From Kalmanozyma brasiliensis GHG001 (lineage: Eukaryota > Basidiomycota > Ustilaginomycetes > Ustilaginales), in contig NW_015961970.1 of the NCBI RefSeq assembly GCF_000497045.1, positions 1,240,802 through 1,304,801 of the forward strand: a stretch of DNA of 64,000 bases, read 5' to 3'. Position numbers and translations under genes: made by a program. Positions within the stretch are counted from its first letter, which is position 1, and every line of letters starts with the position of its first letter. This document shows positions 39,938 to 48,578 of the stretch, in pieces. A model generated the notes under the pieces. It did not search any database. It was not told the DNA's origin and saw only the letters and a program-made list of their open reading frames with translations.

Positions 39938-41122
39938 TCATGTTGCTATTGTGAGACTGGTCTCATCGAGTTGAATGGCCATATCATCTGAGATCTCGTA
40001 CCACCAGTTGAGACAAAGGCAAAGACCTCGCTCGACGGAATCTTGACCCTGGACAGACACGACCTGGCTGTCTTGCTGTTGCGCCACGTGATGGAACCAC
40101 CCGCTCGGAAGATAGAGCGTCTCGCCTTCATGAACGCGGATCTTGAGCGCCGGCAGAGCGTAGCCGTACTTGGTCTGTGGAGTGTGCTTCCGAGGTAGCA
40201 CTCCATCTGCTTCAGCGAGGTTGAGGTCGCGATGGACGAACGGTGCATTGCGCTCGGCGTCCTTTGGCAGCGTCGGATCGACCGGTATCCATCTAGTCGT
40301 CGCTCCCCCGCTCTCTCCCTCTAGCTCAAGTTGCCCTGTAGGTTCCTTGATGTATTTGTACACAGGATACTCTTCGTCGTCGCACAGAAAGCAGGCTTCT
40401 GCTGGAGGATAGACGGTGAACTCCTTCCAGCCTCGCACCACGGTGAAGAGATTCTCGTAGTAGTCGCGATGCATCGAGGTACGCGACGAGGACGTGCCGA
40501 TCCAGATATTGGTCGCCTCGGGAGGGTATCCGATCGCCTGCGTGGCCCAAGGCAAGTCGCTGCGGTTGTCTCCGGTGGTTCCTGTCTGCTCTGTGGCTGC
40601 ACGTAGCTCTAAATCGCGTAAAAGAGGTGACAGATCGCCATACTCCTGGACGCTGAGGTTCGAGTTCTGAGACTGCAAGTAGGCAATTGTATCTGCCTTG
40701 CCCTCCGCTTGCTCTGACAGGCGTGTCAGCAGCTCGGAGAAGGGCATGTTCTCTTCCAGAGGCAGCGCAAAGACCGGAGCCCCATGTTCAGGATGCTCAA
40801 TGAGGTCGTCGGCCCTGCCATCGGGAGTGATGGCCACCACCACGCTTCGATTGGGACCCATGCAGGACTCCAAATAGCTCGTGTCTTTCCATTTGGCGAG
40901 CCCGGGACGACCCATCATGCATGCTTCGATCAGCACTGGCACGTGCTCCTCGATGATCTGCTTGAAGTTGTTGGCAGTCGGAGGCTCGGCCAGTCGCGAG
41001 GGCCAGTTTTGCCCTCCTTCGTTTTGCGAGAAAGGGATGCCCTGCTGCTTGCGTGACAAGACAGCTCGTTCGCGGAGCAGCAGCATGAAGGGGTCGTCGA
41101 CATCCTCATTCGGCTCCGTCAT
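39938..41122 (-). CDS. JmjC-domain hydroxylase, JMJD7-like
   Basis: This 394-residue intronless protein starts at the ATG at 41122. Residues about 30-110 form the N-terminal cap and 195-360 a cupin/JmjC fold. The Fe(II) ligands are visible as H218-x-D220 in SMHRDYYENL, and the distal His is 344 or 345 in LPSGWFHHV. The MHRDYYENL and GWFHHV motifs are those of JMJD7, a 2-oxoglutarate-dependent lysyl hydroxylase that acts on DRG GTPases in animals. The fungal substrate is not known. The whole chain lacks histone-reader domains, so it is more likely a protein hydroxylase than a histone demethylase. It is divergent to the unknown gene at 41899, across an assembly gap. Confidence 0.92.
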   Translation of the reverse strand: MTEPNEDVDDPFMLLLRERAVLSRKQQGIPFSQNEGGQNWPSRLAEPPTANNFKQIIEEHVPVLIEACMMGRPGLAKWKDTSYLESCMGPNRSVVVAITPDGRADDLIEHPEHGAPVFALPLEENMPFSELLTRLSEQAEGKADTIAYLQSQNSNLSVQEYGDLSPLLRDLELRAATEQTGTTGDNRSDLPWATQAIGYPPEATNIWIGTSSSRTSMHRDYYENLFTVVRGWKEFTVYPPAEACFLCDDEEYPVYKYIKEPTGQLELEGESGGATTRWIPVDPTLPKDAERNAPFVHRDLNLAEADGVLPRKHTPQTKYGYALPALKIRVHEGETLYLPSGWFHHVAQQQDSQVVSVQGQDSVERGLCLCLNWWYEISDDMAIQLDETSLTIAT

Positions 41123-41282
41123 CGTCGAGAGCTGTCCGCAAGTGGTCGGGCCATTCTTAACAGCTGCAGCCCAAGCTGATTCCGATGGTCCTCGTCGTTG
41201 GCGAGAAGGAAGTCAGAAAGTCGAGTTCAGGGTCCAACACTGCCGGTTATAGATCGGGCGATCGGATGACGAGCTGAAATTG

Positions 41283-41298
41283 AAAAAAAAAAAAAAAA
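41283..41298. repeat. A16 homopolymer
   Basis: Sixteen consecutive A sit 21 bases before the N run. This is a likely cause of the assembly break. Confidence 0.9.
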
Positions 41299-41319
41299 GG
41301 CGGTGGCTCAAGACGCCGG

Positions 41320-41342
41320 NNNNNNNNNNNNNNNNNNNNNNN
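41320..41342. other. Assembly gap, 23 N
   Basis: Twenty-three undetermined bases. The true length may differ. Confidence 0.99.
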
Positions 41343-41898
41343 ACGTCGCGTGCCTGTGCCTGCAAAATGAAATCGGCCTGCAGGTCGCTGCGTGTTTTCG
41401 TCAAGAGTGTGAGTGTTGGTCTCGTTCGAAAGAAAGCGCTGTTTCAAAATGGCCGCCAGCCTCGCTAGACCACTCTGTACCGGACCCAGCCATCGGTTGA
41501 GCTGGGATGAGCTCGCTAGAACATGCTCTTGCTGCACGCTTGCAGCTCAGCACCGAAGCCGCCTGCAAATAGAACTCTCTCTCGACGCTCTCCCCCTGAG
41601 ACATCGACACTTGCCTCGAGCCGGCTGACGTTTGATCGGTTGCGTATGATCAGCTGGTCGCGCGTCCGATCAAGGCGGAAAAGCAAGCTCACTTTCGGCT
41701 GTCACTGGCCATCCCCCTATCGGCTCATTACCCTGTACGCGAGACATCCGACGCTGCGAACTCACCCGAACAGTCGGGCTTGACTTGCGGTACACTTCCG
41801 ACGACCATCACACTCAGTCAGCGAGTGGCCCTCTGACCGACACCGTGGGAGCATCACATCATAGCCTCGACAACCACAACGGATCATCCGATACCATC

Positions 41899-42675
41899 AT
41901 GACCAGTCACACCGCCTTCGAATCGTCACCATCCACGATGGCTTCCTCTTCACGCACATACGCCGCCGACAGACCAGCATCCGTATCGCCGCCCTCTCGG
42001 CGGACATCCAGCGCATTCTTTCAGCCCATGCAGCAACCTGTCCTCATGGACATCAGCGCCAGCTCGAGCACCAACAGCATCGAGACCAGTCCCTTCCACC
42101 AGCCCTCATCACGGCGTCTCTTCCAGGACACCCCCACCGCGTCTCGACACGCACAAGACCTCGATGTGGTCTCGCCACCGCCCTACTCGCTGTTCGACAT
42201 TCGCACGCCTACCGGGTCCAGTGGCGCCAACCAACAGGACGTCTTTGGCAAGATCGACCACACACCGCTGAGGCAGGAGACGCACTCGACGTCGCCCCTG
42301 CCCAACTCTCGATCGCTCCAGATGGGCGACATGCTGGATCACGTCCTCAATGCGGATCAGTACTCGAGTCTCTCGGTAGGCAACATCATCGCGCCGGAGA
42401 GGAACAGCTCCAAGAAGCCACCGAAACGTGCGCCGACAGATCCAAGCAACACTGTTGCATCACCTACGCCGCTCTCGAGGACTTCGGCGCGGCCGAGGTC
42501 CAGCCTTTCGACGATGGCCGTCAACAGCGGGACGACAACTTCAGAATTCAATACGATGACCAGCAGCCCGTCTTCGGATGTGTTTATGCAGCGCTCACAT
42601 CCTTCTTCAGAGGAGCTTTCGTCGCATGTCAAACATCGGATGGCCGCTTTGCAGGAGTCACCACGGACACACTGA
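41899..42675 (+). CDS. Ser/Thr/Pro-rich protein of unknown function
   Basis: Counting from the first in-frame ATG (41899) gives 258 residues. The longer frame to 41785 starts with TTG and may be part of an upstream exon. The composition is almost entirely disordered: Ser, Thr, Pro, His and Asn. Two short segments look more ordered: LQMGDMLDHVLNADQYSSL (bases about 42317-42370) and the C-terminal SSHVKHRMAALQES. I know no family with this pattern. The steady absence of stops and the codon choice similar to neighbours support a real gene, but not strongly. It is convergent with the zinc-knuckle gene at 42970. Confidence 0.55.
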   Translation: MTSHTAFESSPSTMASSSRTYAADRPASVSPPSRRTSSAFFQPMQQPVLMDISASSSTNSIETSPFHQPSSRRLFQDTPTASRHAQDLDVVSPPPYSLFDIRTPTGSSGANQQDVFGKIDHTPLRQETHSTSPLPNSRSLQMGDMLDHVLNADQYSSLSVGNIIAPERNSSKKPPKRAPTDPSNTVASPTPLSRTSARPRSSLSTMAVNSGTTTSEFNTMTSSPSSDVFMQRSHPSSEELSSHVKHRMAALQESPRTH

Positions 42676-42969
42676 TGCGCTACATGGAAAATGTTCACCA
42701 AAAACGATGCCTTTCCTGCTGCGCTCCCGGTCAAGTCTCCCTGCGCAGACAAACTTGCGCAAAGGCAGGTCAAATGAAGCTGCCTTAGACCTCATCCTGT
42801 CGAGTCGCTCAGCCGTCATTCGAGGACGATGAGCGCTTGTGCTCGCTCTCGCATAGTAGGTCATCAACAGCCGTTTCATTCAAGATCGAACACTACATCT
42901 GCGCTCAGGCATCTTTTTGCGAGTTTCTCCTCTCAAAGCCCCATCACCGGGAGCTCGGCAATCGCACCT

Positions 42970-43953
42970 TCAACTGCCAATGTCGCTCTCCGACAAGGCG
43001 AGCACACCAAAGTCCCTCGCCAGCTCCTCAGCCTCCTCGCTGCGATCCCGGATGCCCAACTCGGCAAACCTGCGCTCCATAGATGCTCGATCGTTGCTCG
43101 GCGCCCTAGGCGTCTCGTCCTCATCATCGTCGCTTGAATCCTCCGTGGCCCTCCTGCCGCCTTGCTGCTTTTTGGCGACCTGCGCTCGACGGACCTTGCA
43201 CTCGACCGACGCGTGGCCACTCCTCTTGCACGTGCGGCAGGGCGCTTTGGGGCAAGTGTGCATGCTGTGAAAGGGGGCGAGTGTGTCGTATCTGCAGGTG
43301 AAGCACCACGTGGGGCGGTCGGGGAAGCGGACCAGGTAAGCGATGCCGTTGAAGACGAACCAGCCAGGGATGGCCGCTCGGGTGTCGAGGGTCACTTCGC
43401 CGTTCCGCGTGTGCAGCTCCAGCAGGACGAGCACCTTGCCCTTGAATTGACCGCTGGCGGGGCAGTGCAGCGACCATATGTCGACGATCTGGCCCGCCTT
43501 GCGCATCCTCACGTCGTCCTTCAGCGCGACCTGCACATCGTTAAGGTTGGTAGAGGAGGGTAGAGTCTGGATGCACATAGCGACGTGTCTGCGATCAGGC
43601 GTAGCGCGTTCGAAGAGCTCCGGCTGGGTACCGTAAAAGTCGAAGCTGATGTCTTTATCGTAGACCTTGATCACGTCGTCGCCGTTGGCGAAGATGACAT
43701 CGACGTAGCCGTGACGGTCGGCGGAGCGGATTTCGAGTGGGGTGAGCTTGTGGGCTTTGCACATCTCGAGGATCCTTTCGAGCAGAACATCGCGGTAGCT
43801 CGACTTGCTCGGGCGATAGCGGGTAGCGAAACGGTAACGAACGCCGCCGGGAGGGACGCCAGTCGTCTCGACCTCGACGTGCAGATCTCGGGCGCCGAGT
43901 ACGGGTCTGGCGCCGCGAGAGTGAACCAGGCGGTACTGGTAATCGGAGGTCAT
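42970..43953 (-). CDS. Tandem zinc-knuckle protein, paralogue A
   Basis: The protein has 327 residues when started at the ATG at 43953. A longer ATG start at 44133 is possible, but a TATAAGT element at 44067-44074 lies between the two, which favours the shorter form. The C-terminal part carries two zinc knuckles with spacing C-x2-C-x8-H-x4-C-x4-C-x2-C-x4-H-x4-C. A Lys/Arg-rich and acidic tail follows. The N-terminal 230 residues alternate beta strands and helices and end in a Val/Leu-rich strand before IPGWFVFNG. This resembles the nucleic-acid-binding ORF1/gag part of retroelements, but there is no polymerase or protease nearby. The same layout is found in the gene at 45776. Confidence 0.82.
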   Translation of the reverse strand: MTSDYQYRLVHSRGARPVLGARDLHVEVETTGVPPGGVRYRFATRYRPSKSSYRDVLLERILEMCKAHKLTPLEIRSADRHGYVDVIFANGDDVIKVYDKDISFDFYGTQPELFERATPDRRHVAMCIQTLPSSTNLNDVQVALKDDVRMRKAGQIVDIWSLHCPASGQFKGKVLVLLELHTRNGEVTLDTRAAIPGWFVFNGIAYLVRFPDRPTWCFTCRYDTLAPFHSMHTCPKAPCRTCKRSGHASVECKVRRAQVAKKQQGGRRATEDSSDDDEDETPRAPSNDRASMERRFAELGIRDRSEEAEELARDFGVLALSESDIGS

Positions 43954-44066
43954 GACGGGACCAAAGTCGGAGTTTGTGCTGGTGAGGCGCTCGGTCGAAA
44001 TGGATCCGATGGTGCAAGGAGATGGAAGTGGACGTGCAGAAGGGCCAAGACAAAGGAGCATGCAAT

Positions 44067-44074
44067 ACTTATAG
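44067..44074 (-). promoter_or_regulatory. TATA-like element of zinc-knuckle gene A
   Basis: On the minus strand it reads GCTATAAGTATT, 114-121 bases upstream of the ATG at 43953. Paralogue B has a similar TATAAG element. Confidence 0.45.
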
Positions 44075-45044
44075 CAAAGAGTATTGGCTAGACACATGCC
44101 CCGCTCTTGACTCAGCTCAACCCTGCGGCCCATGCGCAGGCCTGCTCAGCCAAGATCAAGCCACTGCTCCGCTTCTGTAAAGCTGCCCTTTCATGTCGTG
44201 TGGATGTCGCTGCGCAGCAGGAAATGCAATGGAAGCGGCCCGAGCGGCGCTCTGCCAGCTGCAGGCCTTGTTGTGAAGTCACGCTTTGTGCTCGAGGGTC
44301 CCATTTCCTGATGTGGTTCGACTGATGTGGGCCTGCGCCTTTGTCGGTGGGGCACACGACAGCCGCTGCTCGTAAGGCCTCGCGCGCCGCGCAGTGGTCA
44401 TTCGAGGCTTGAGTCGACGGCGGCGGCTTTGAAAGCTTTCGCTGCCTTCCGTCAATCCCTCGCAGTTGGTCAAAGTGCGATTTTGTGACGCTTGTCATGA
44501 AGTCACTGTGAGATCTGCGCAGAAGTGTGATATCAGAGAAGCCGAACCATTCGGGTGGGGACGCTCTCGAGAAAATCGGCGACAGCCCGTGTCCGGAGGG
44601 CAATCTAAATTCGAGCCTCCTCGGCGCTGTGACTTTCCGTTGTGACATGCGCAGAATCTGTGGAACGTGTCTACAGCCTGATTCCAGTGGCAATACGGCG
44701 CCAGACTGCATGTGTCGAGCGATAGCTGTAGATCTGCCAGATTGCTGAGTCGGACCTGCACTTCTACAAGCACAAAGCTTTGACCAAGCGCCTAAGAAAC
44801 AGCAGACAAGAGAAGCTCGGAAGGCTGACCACTTGCAAGGCACAGCGCATTACGCTGTCGTCTTTGTCTGGATGAACCCATCAATGCAGCGCACACTTGA
44901 TCCAAGGGTCCAGACAGCACCTTGACCTGCACATGGGATCTGCCCTAGCCTCTTCCCTTTCAAGAAAGGACTTTATGAACCAAAAGTCGGCAGAAAAAGG
45001 TCGTGTCAAAAAGCGCCTAGAAATCATGACTTGGTGAAAATGGC

Positions 45045-45050
45045 AAAAAA
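45045..45050 (-). terminator. RNA polymerase III terminator of the tRNA
   Basis: The minus strand reads TTTCTTTTTTGCC, with T6 seven bases beyond the tRNA 3' end, a standard Pol III stop. Confidence 0.75.
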
Positions 45051-45057
45051 GAAAGCT

Positions 45058-45148
45058 TGGAGGCGTGGGGGATTGAACCCCAGACCTTCTCAAAGTTGGA
45101 TCGTCTTGCGAATGCAAATGAGACGCTCTGCCACTGAGCTACGCCCCC
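45058..45148 (-). tRNA. tRNA-Ala, anticodon TGC, with a 19-nt intron
   Basis: The minus strand folds as a full cloverleaf. The acceptor arm GGGGGCG/CGCCTCC contains the G3-U70 wobble that identifies alanine tRNAs. The D-arm is GCTC-AGTGGCA-GAGC, the anticodon stem TCTCA/TGAGA and the anticodon TGC at 45116-45114. The T-arm is TGGGG-TTCAATC-CCCCA and the discriminator base A. The 19-base intron (45094-45112) sits after position 37, the canonical place for tRNA splicing endonuclease. The A-box and B-box are intact, so the gene should be functional. Confidence 0.97.
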
Positions 45149-45775
45149 GTGCTAAACTAGCTCCTTGAAGATCATTCCGCGAGGCTGCATTATATCCAGT
45201 ACAAAGTTTAAAATTGATGCGTTCTTTGACAGGTCTCGGGCCTTCAGGGGCCTCAGCGGCCACCATGTTTTCCTGTTTATGGTCGCCCACGGGCCTCCAA
45301 GGTGGGCTGCTCTTTGACCGAGACCATGAGTTGCGACCTTTGCACATCCATCAGGGGCAAGTGAATGTCATCCAATTACAATGAGACCGGGCTTGGCTGC
45401 ATGTGCTCCCCACTGTGGCCTTTGGGTGACTAGGCGTTCGTGTCCATGTACGCCTCCGACAGCCCGACGAAAAGGTTTCTAAGGTTGTCCTGACCAGCCT
45501 GTACGCGGCAGATGTGTTGCCAGTCGGTCGACCTTATATGTGAAGCCGCGGGCAGGATGTCAGACGCCTTCGCTCTCGGGCCTCCAGCTGACCACAAAGA
45601 ATGTCCTCTCGTGCATTGGTCAGGCTCCCTTGACCAGCGCTTGTAGCAGCGCACGCAGGTCGTGCATTCACCATTGTTCGTAATGCGATATAAGCACAGT
45701 CCTCCTCTGCTTCTCTTCCACCACGCACTCTCATATTAGCACAATATTTTGCCCTGCCTCTCTGATCGCATCACG
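45149..45775. other. Region between the tRNA and zinc-knuckle gene B
   Basis: This is the upstream flank of the tRNA and promoter of paralogue B. Beyond the TATA-like site listed separately I recognise nothing. Confidence 0.4.
45687..45695 (+). promoter_or_regulatory. TATA-like element of zinc-knuckle gene B
   Basis: The sequence reads GATATAAGC, about 85 bases before the ATG at 45776. A TATAAG core is also found upstream of paralogue A. Confidence 0.45.
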
Positions 45776-46765
45776 ATGTCGGACGCTACCGAAGAGATCA
45801 AGCAGGGCGCTTCGGCTCCCGTAGATCTCATCTTGGACCTACCGCACGCGAAGACGGTGCCGGTTTGGCTGCCGCTAGCATCGCGGCTCGAGAGTAGCCT
45901 CGAGACGGCCGCTCAAGATTCAGATGTCCCCATCGCTAACAAATCGAGCGCCGGCCCGCTCATTCCCTTCAACAAGCTTCCGCCTTACAAGTTTGCCAAC
46001 CCGCGACTGGCGCAGCACCTCTGGCCAGGGATGGTGATGTATAGCGTGCCGCGCGCAGTCGAGCTTCGCAACCAAGCCGCCAAGCTGATTGCTGCTGTGC
46101 ATATTCACCGGCAGCTTCAAGTGCACTATCCGGGCCCCGATCCGACCACCGGCAGGCTCGGCAGCGTCACGTTCTCCAAGCCGAGCAGAGAGAGACTGCT
46201 GTCGATCAGCTGGGACAGGGCCGAATTTGACAAGTCGATCGCGCTCGAGATCCAGGGTCACAGCCTGAAGTTTGTCGGCTTCGCACCAAAGCTCGACGCG
46301 TACTGGATCACTGCACTTGTCGAAGGCATCCCAGAGAATCGTATGGTGGACGCGGCAGAGGCTGCCAAGCAGGCGCTGAAACCCCATCAAGTCCTCGACT
46401 TCTGGACACTCGATCTACAGGTATGGCAAGCAGAGGAACAGGTGGTCAGCGTGCCATCTGGGTTCCTCTTTATGCTCGTTGAGCTTCAAAGAGCCCCGAT
46501 CAAGACCCCGGGCCATGAAATTTCGTTGGACGTCGCCAGCACTCTTCCCGGATTCATCGCTGTCGCTGGGAGGAAGTACGAACTGTCGTACGCATCCCGC
46601 TTGGATCATTGCTCTTACTGCGAGAGCACATCGCTGAACGATTTTCACACCTTTAAGAATTGCCGGGCGCGCCTCTGCAGCTACTGCCGCAAACCCGGAC
46701 ATCCGCAACGATCTTGCCCAGTGGCTAGAGCTGCGCAGGCTGCGGAAAGGGCAGCATTCAGTTAG
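45776..46765 (+). CDS. Tandem zinc-knuckle protein, paralogue B
   Basis: The protein has 329 residues from the first ATG; the slightly longer frame starts with TTG. The C-terminus holds two zinc knuckles with exactly the spacing of paralogue A (C-x2-C-x8-H-x4-C-x4-C-x2-C-x4-H-x4-C), ending four residues from a similar Ala/Arg-rich tail. In the 67 residues from the PG motif to the tail the two align without gaps, with about 20 identities by eye. Upstream, FWTLDLQ...FLFMLVELQ matches IWSLHCP...VLVLLELHT of paralogue A. Such a mixed alpha/beta domain plus knuckles is typical for RNA-binding gag or LINE ORF1 proteins, but a cellular RNA-binding role is as likely. It is convergent with the FHA gene (229 bp apart). 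Confidence 0.85.
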   Translation: MSDATEEIKQGASAPVDLILDLPHAKTVPVWLPLASRLESSLETAAQDSDVPIANKSSAGPLIPFNKLPPYKFANPRLAQHLWPGMVMYSVPRAVELRNQAAKLIAAVHIHRQLQVHYPGPDPTTGRLGSVTFSKPSRERLLSISWDRAEFDKSIALEIQGHSLKFVGFAPKLDAYWITALVEGIPENRMVDAAEAAKQALKPHQVLDFWTLDLQVWQAEEQVVSVPSGFLFMLVELQRAPIKTPGHEISLDVASTLPGFIAVAGRKYELSYASRLDHCSYCESTSLNDFHTFKNCRARLCSYCRKPGHPQRSCPVARAAQAAERAAFS

Positions 46766-46994
46766 GCGTCACACGCTGGAGGATGCCATCTTAGTAAGGA
46801 CGACACATGAGAAAGAACAATGACTATGACTTTGCGATGGGGACGACGCCTGCTGACTACTGAACAAATTGTGCGAATGAGGACTGATTTGGCGACGCGA
46901 GGCTGCCTAACGATGCAGATGAGGAGAACGAGAGCCGAGCAAAGGGACACAGAGACAAAGCTTTGGCAAGAGAGGGACCGGTGATCGGGGCCTG

Positions 46995-48578
46995 TTACTT
47001 GCCGGACCCAGCAGCGTTGGCGGTCGCAGCAGCATTCATCATGCTCTTGAATGTGAAGAGTGAGCCAGCGAGGAAGCCAACGGAGAGGAGGCTCGTGGTG
47101 TGAACCGCCTTCGCTACGAAGTTTCCAACCTTGCGCGCTCTGTTCGGAGTTCTGTCTTCGTTGTGCGGCTGCACCCGTTCTTGCTGCTGTCCGACAGGCG
47201 ACAGTCGCGTCTTCTTGTTGGGCGAGTGCGGCTCCGGATCGCCTTGAGCGGGTTGCTTCTCGCTGATGAGCACAATGTCAGCCTGAGTCTGGTCAACGTG
47301 AGTCGCGTCAGCCTGGGTTGCGTCGACCTGTGTAGCGTCGACGGGAGCCTGAGCGACCTGGGCGTCCATACTGTCTGCCTTGCGCTTCAGAGGCGAGCTT
47401 TCTGAAAGGATCTGAGCGGATCCCTGAACGAAAAGCTCAGGCACGACGGCGGTGGTAGAGGCCGAAGAGGAAGGGACCGAAGCAGCGGAGGCACAAGGGA
47501 CTGTCGCGTCCTTGATGAGCATGTGAGAGGGCGACACGTCGCGAGCCTGTTCGCTGTCCCTTTCCTTTGCCTTTTCGCGAATGGGAGAGTCGCCTCCGAT
47601 CGAAGTAGCGGGAGACTCGCACTGGATCGTCTTGTACGATTCCATGTAGAGGTCGCCCTGGTTTTGAGCTTCGCGCGCCTCGCGAATCAGGGCTTGAATC
47701 TCGTCGCGCAAAGGCGCAACGGGCGTAATGTCGTAGGGGTCGACGCTTTCGTCGGAGTCGCTGGCAGAACTTTCCTCGTCGTAGCTGACAATGACATCGT
47801 GCCCCGGGATCGGCGGATCGTTGCACTCGGTGGCGGGAGGCAGCGACGAAGCAGGCATGGTCGGGATTGGCTCTGCTGAGGCTTTAAAGACAGGGTCGTG
47901 ACGTTCGCCTTCATCTTCATCCTCGCTGGTCAGGTCGACCACCTCTTGAGGTGCATGAGTCTTGGTCGCAGCGGTGGCACGGAAAGCATCAGCATCGATG
48001 CTGACAATGTCCGATTCAGAGTCGAAGGAGTCGTCCGTGAGGCCGTAGACGCCGGGCTTCTTGATTGGTACGTTCGGTGAAGAAGAAGCGCGCTGCGAGG
48101 CAAGGCGCAGGTAGCAACGGACTGGGAAGTGAGCCCTCTCGGGACGAACGGTGGTCCTGCCGAACTCGATCAAGTCGCCGTCTCTGAGCGGCTCAATGCC
48201 TTCGATTCGTCTGGAGGGAGCGAGGGCGTTTTCTTCGGCGAATCTGCCCGACGAGAGAGTGTAAGCCCGCCTGTGAGCGACGAAGGTACCGTGCGTGGAG
48301 CCAAGATCTTTGATGAACGGAACACGATCGATCCACTCGATGGTGGCGTGCTCACGAGAGACAACCTTGGCAGCTTCAAAGCAGATCTTGTCGTCCAGAT
48401 CGTTGATCAAGTCGGCGACGGTGGGCGAGCTGGAGCGGGAGATGATCTTGCTATGGCCAGCCGGGATGCGGATCACCCGGTAGCGCTCAGGATCGGGAGC
48501 GTTCTTCTCGGAAGCACCTTCGGATGACGGGTTGACCCACACGAGCTCGAGACCGCAAGCGGACGCGAACAAGGACAT
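46995..48578 (-). CDS. FHA-domain protein with C-terminal membrane tail
   Basis: The protein has 527 residues from the ATG at 48578. The open frame continues upstream to 48740, but that segment covers the likely promoter (TATATAC-like sequence near 48724). The FHA domain spans about residues 35-160, with the phosphothreonine-binding SREHA and DLGSTHGTFV motifs. The middle is acidic, with VVDLTSEDEDE (a SUMO-interaction-like patch) and Ser-rich. A repeat of DATQ-type words lies at about 420-440. The C-terminus has a basic stretch and a single hydrophobic segment (SLLSVGFLAGSLFTF) followed by a short tail, as in tail-anchored proteins. FHA plus tail anchor recalls the SLMAP/Far9-Far10 subunits of STRIPAK, but the coiled coil of those proteins is not obvious here. 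Its role is therefore open. Confidence 0.85.
   Translation of the reverse strand: MSLFASACGLELVWVNPSSEGASEKNAPDPERYRVIRIPAGHSKIISRSSSPTVADLINDLDDKICFEAAKVVSREHATIEWIDRVPFIKDLGSTHGTFVAHRRAYTLSSGRFAEENALAPSRRIEGIEPLRDGDLIEFGRTTVRPERAHFPVRCYLRLASQRASSSPNVPIKKPGVYGLTDDSFDSESDIVSIDADAFRATAATKTHAPQEVVDLTSEDEDEGERHDPVFKASAEPIPTMPASSLPPATECNDPPIPGHDVIVSYDEESSASDSDESVDPYDITPVAPLRDEIQALIREAREAQNQGDLYMESYKTIQCESPATSIGGDSPIREKAKERDSEQARDVSPSHMLIKDATVPCASAASVPSSSASTTAVVPELFVQGSAQILSESSPLKRKADSMDAQVAQAPVDATQVDATQADATHVDQTQADIVLISEKQPAQGDPEPHSPNKKTRLSPVGQQQERVQPHNEDRTPNRARKVGNFVAKAVHTTSLLSVGFLAGSLFTFKSMMNAAATANAAGSGK
47284..47342 (-). repeat. Short coding repeat (VDATQ-type) in the FHA gene
   Basis: About four units of 12-15 bases encode VDATQ, VDATQ, ADATH, VDQTQ in a row. 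It is a small in-frame repeat likely to vary in length between strains. Confidence 0.75.

Larger units (their letters stand above)
41123..41898. other. Divergent intergenic region containing the assembly gap
   Basis: These 776 bases lie between the JMJD7-like start and the ATG of the Ser-rich gene. They include A16, 23 N and a TTCAAAATGG word at 41443-41452. The frame of the Ser-rich gene is open upstream of its ATG to at least 41785, so an upstream exon may be present here. Confidence 0.4.
43954..45057. other. Region between zinc-knuckle gene A and the tRNA
   Basis: This is the promoter region of paralogue A and the 3' flank of the tRNA. I see no long terminal repeat, target duplication or other gene by eye. 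Confidence 0.4.

Noticed and set aside
42970..46765. Complete retrotransposon around the tRNA
   Set aside because: No reverse transcriptase, RNase H, protease or integrase motif and no terminal repeats were seen on either strand. Only the gag-like knuckle proteins are present.
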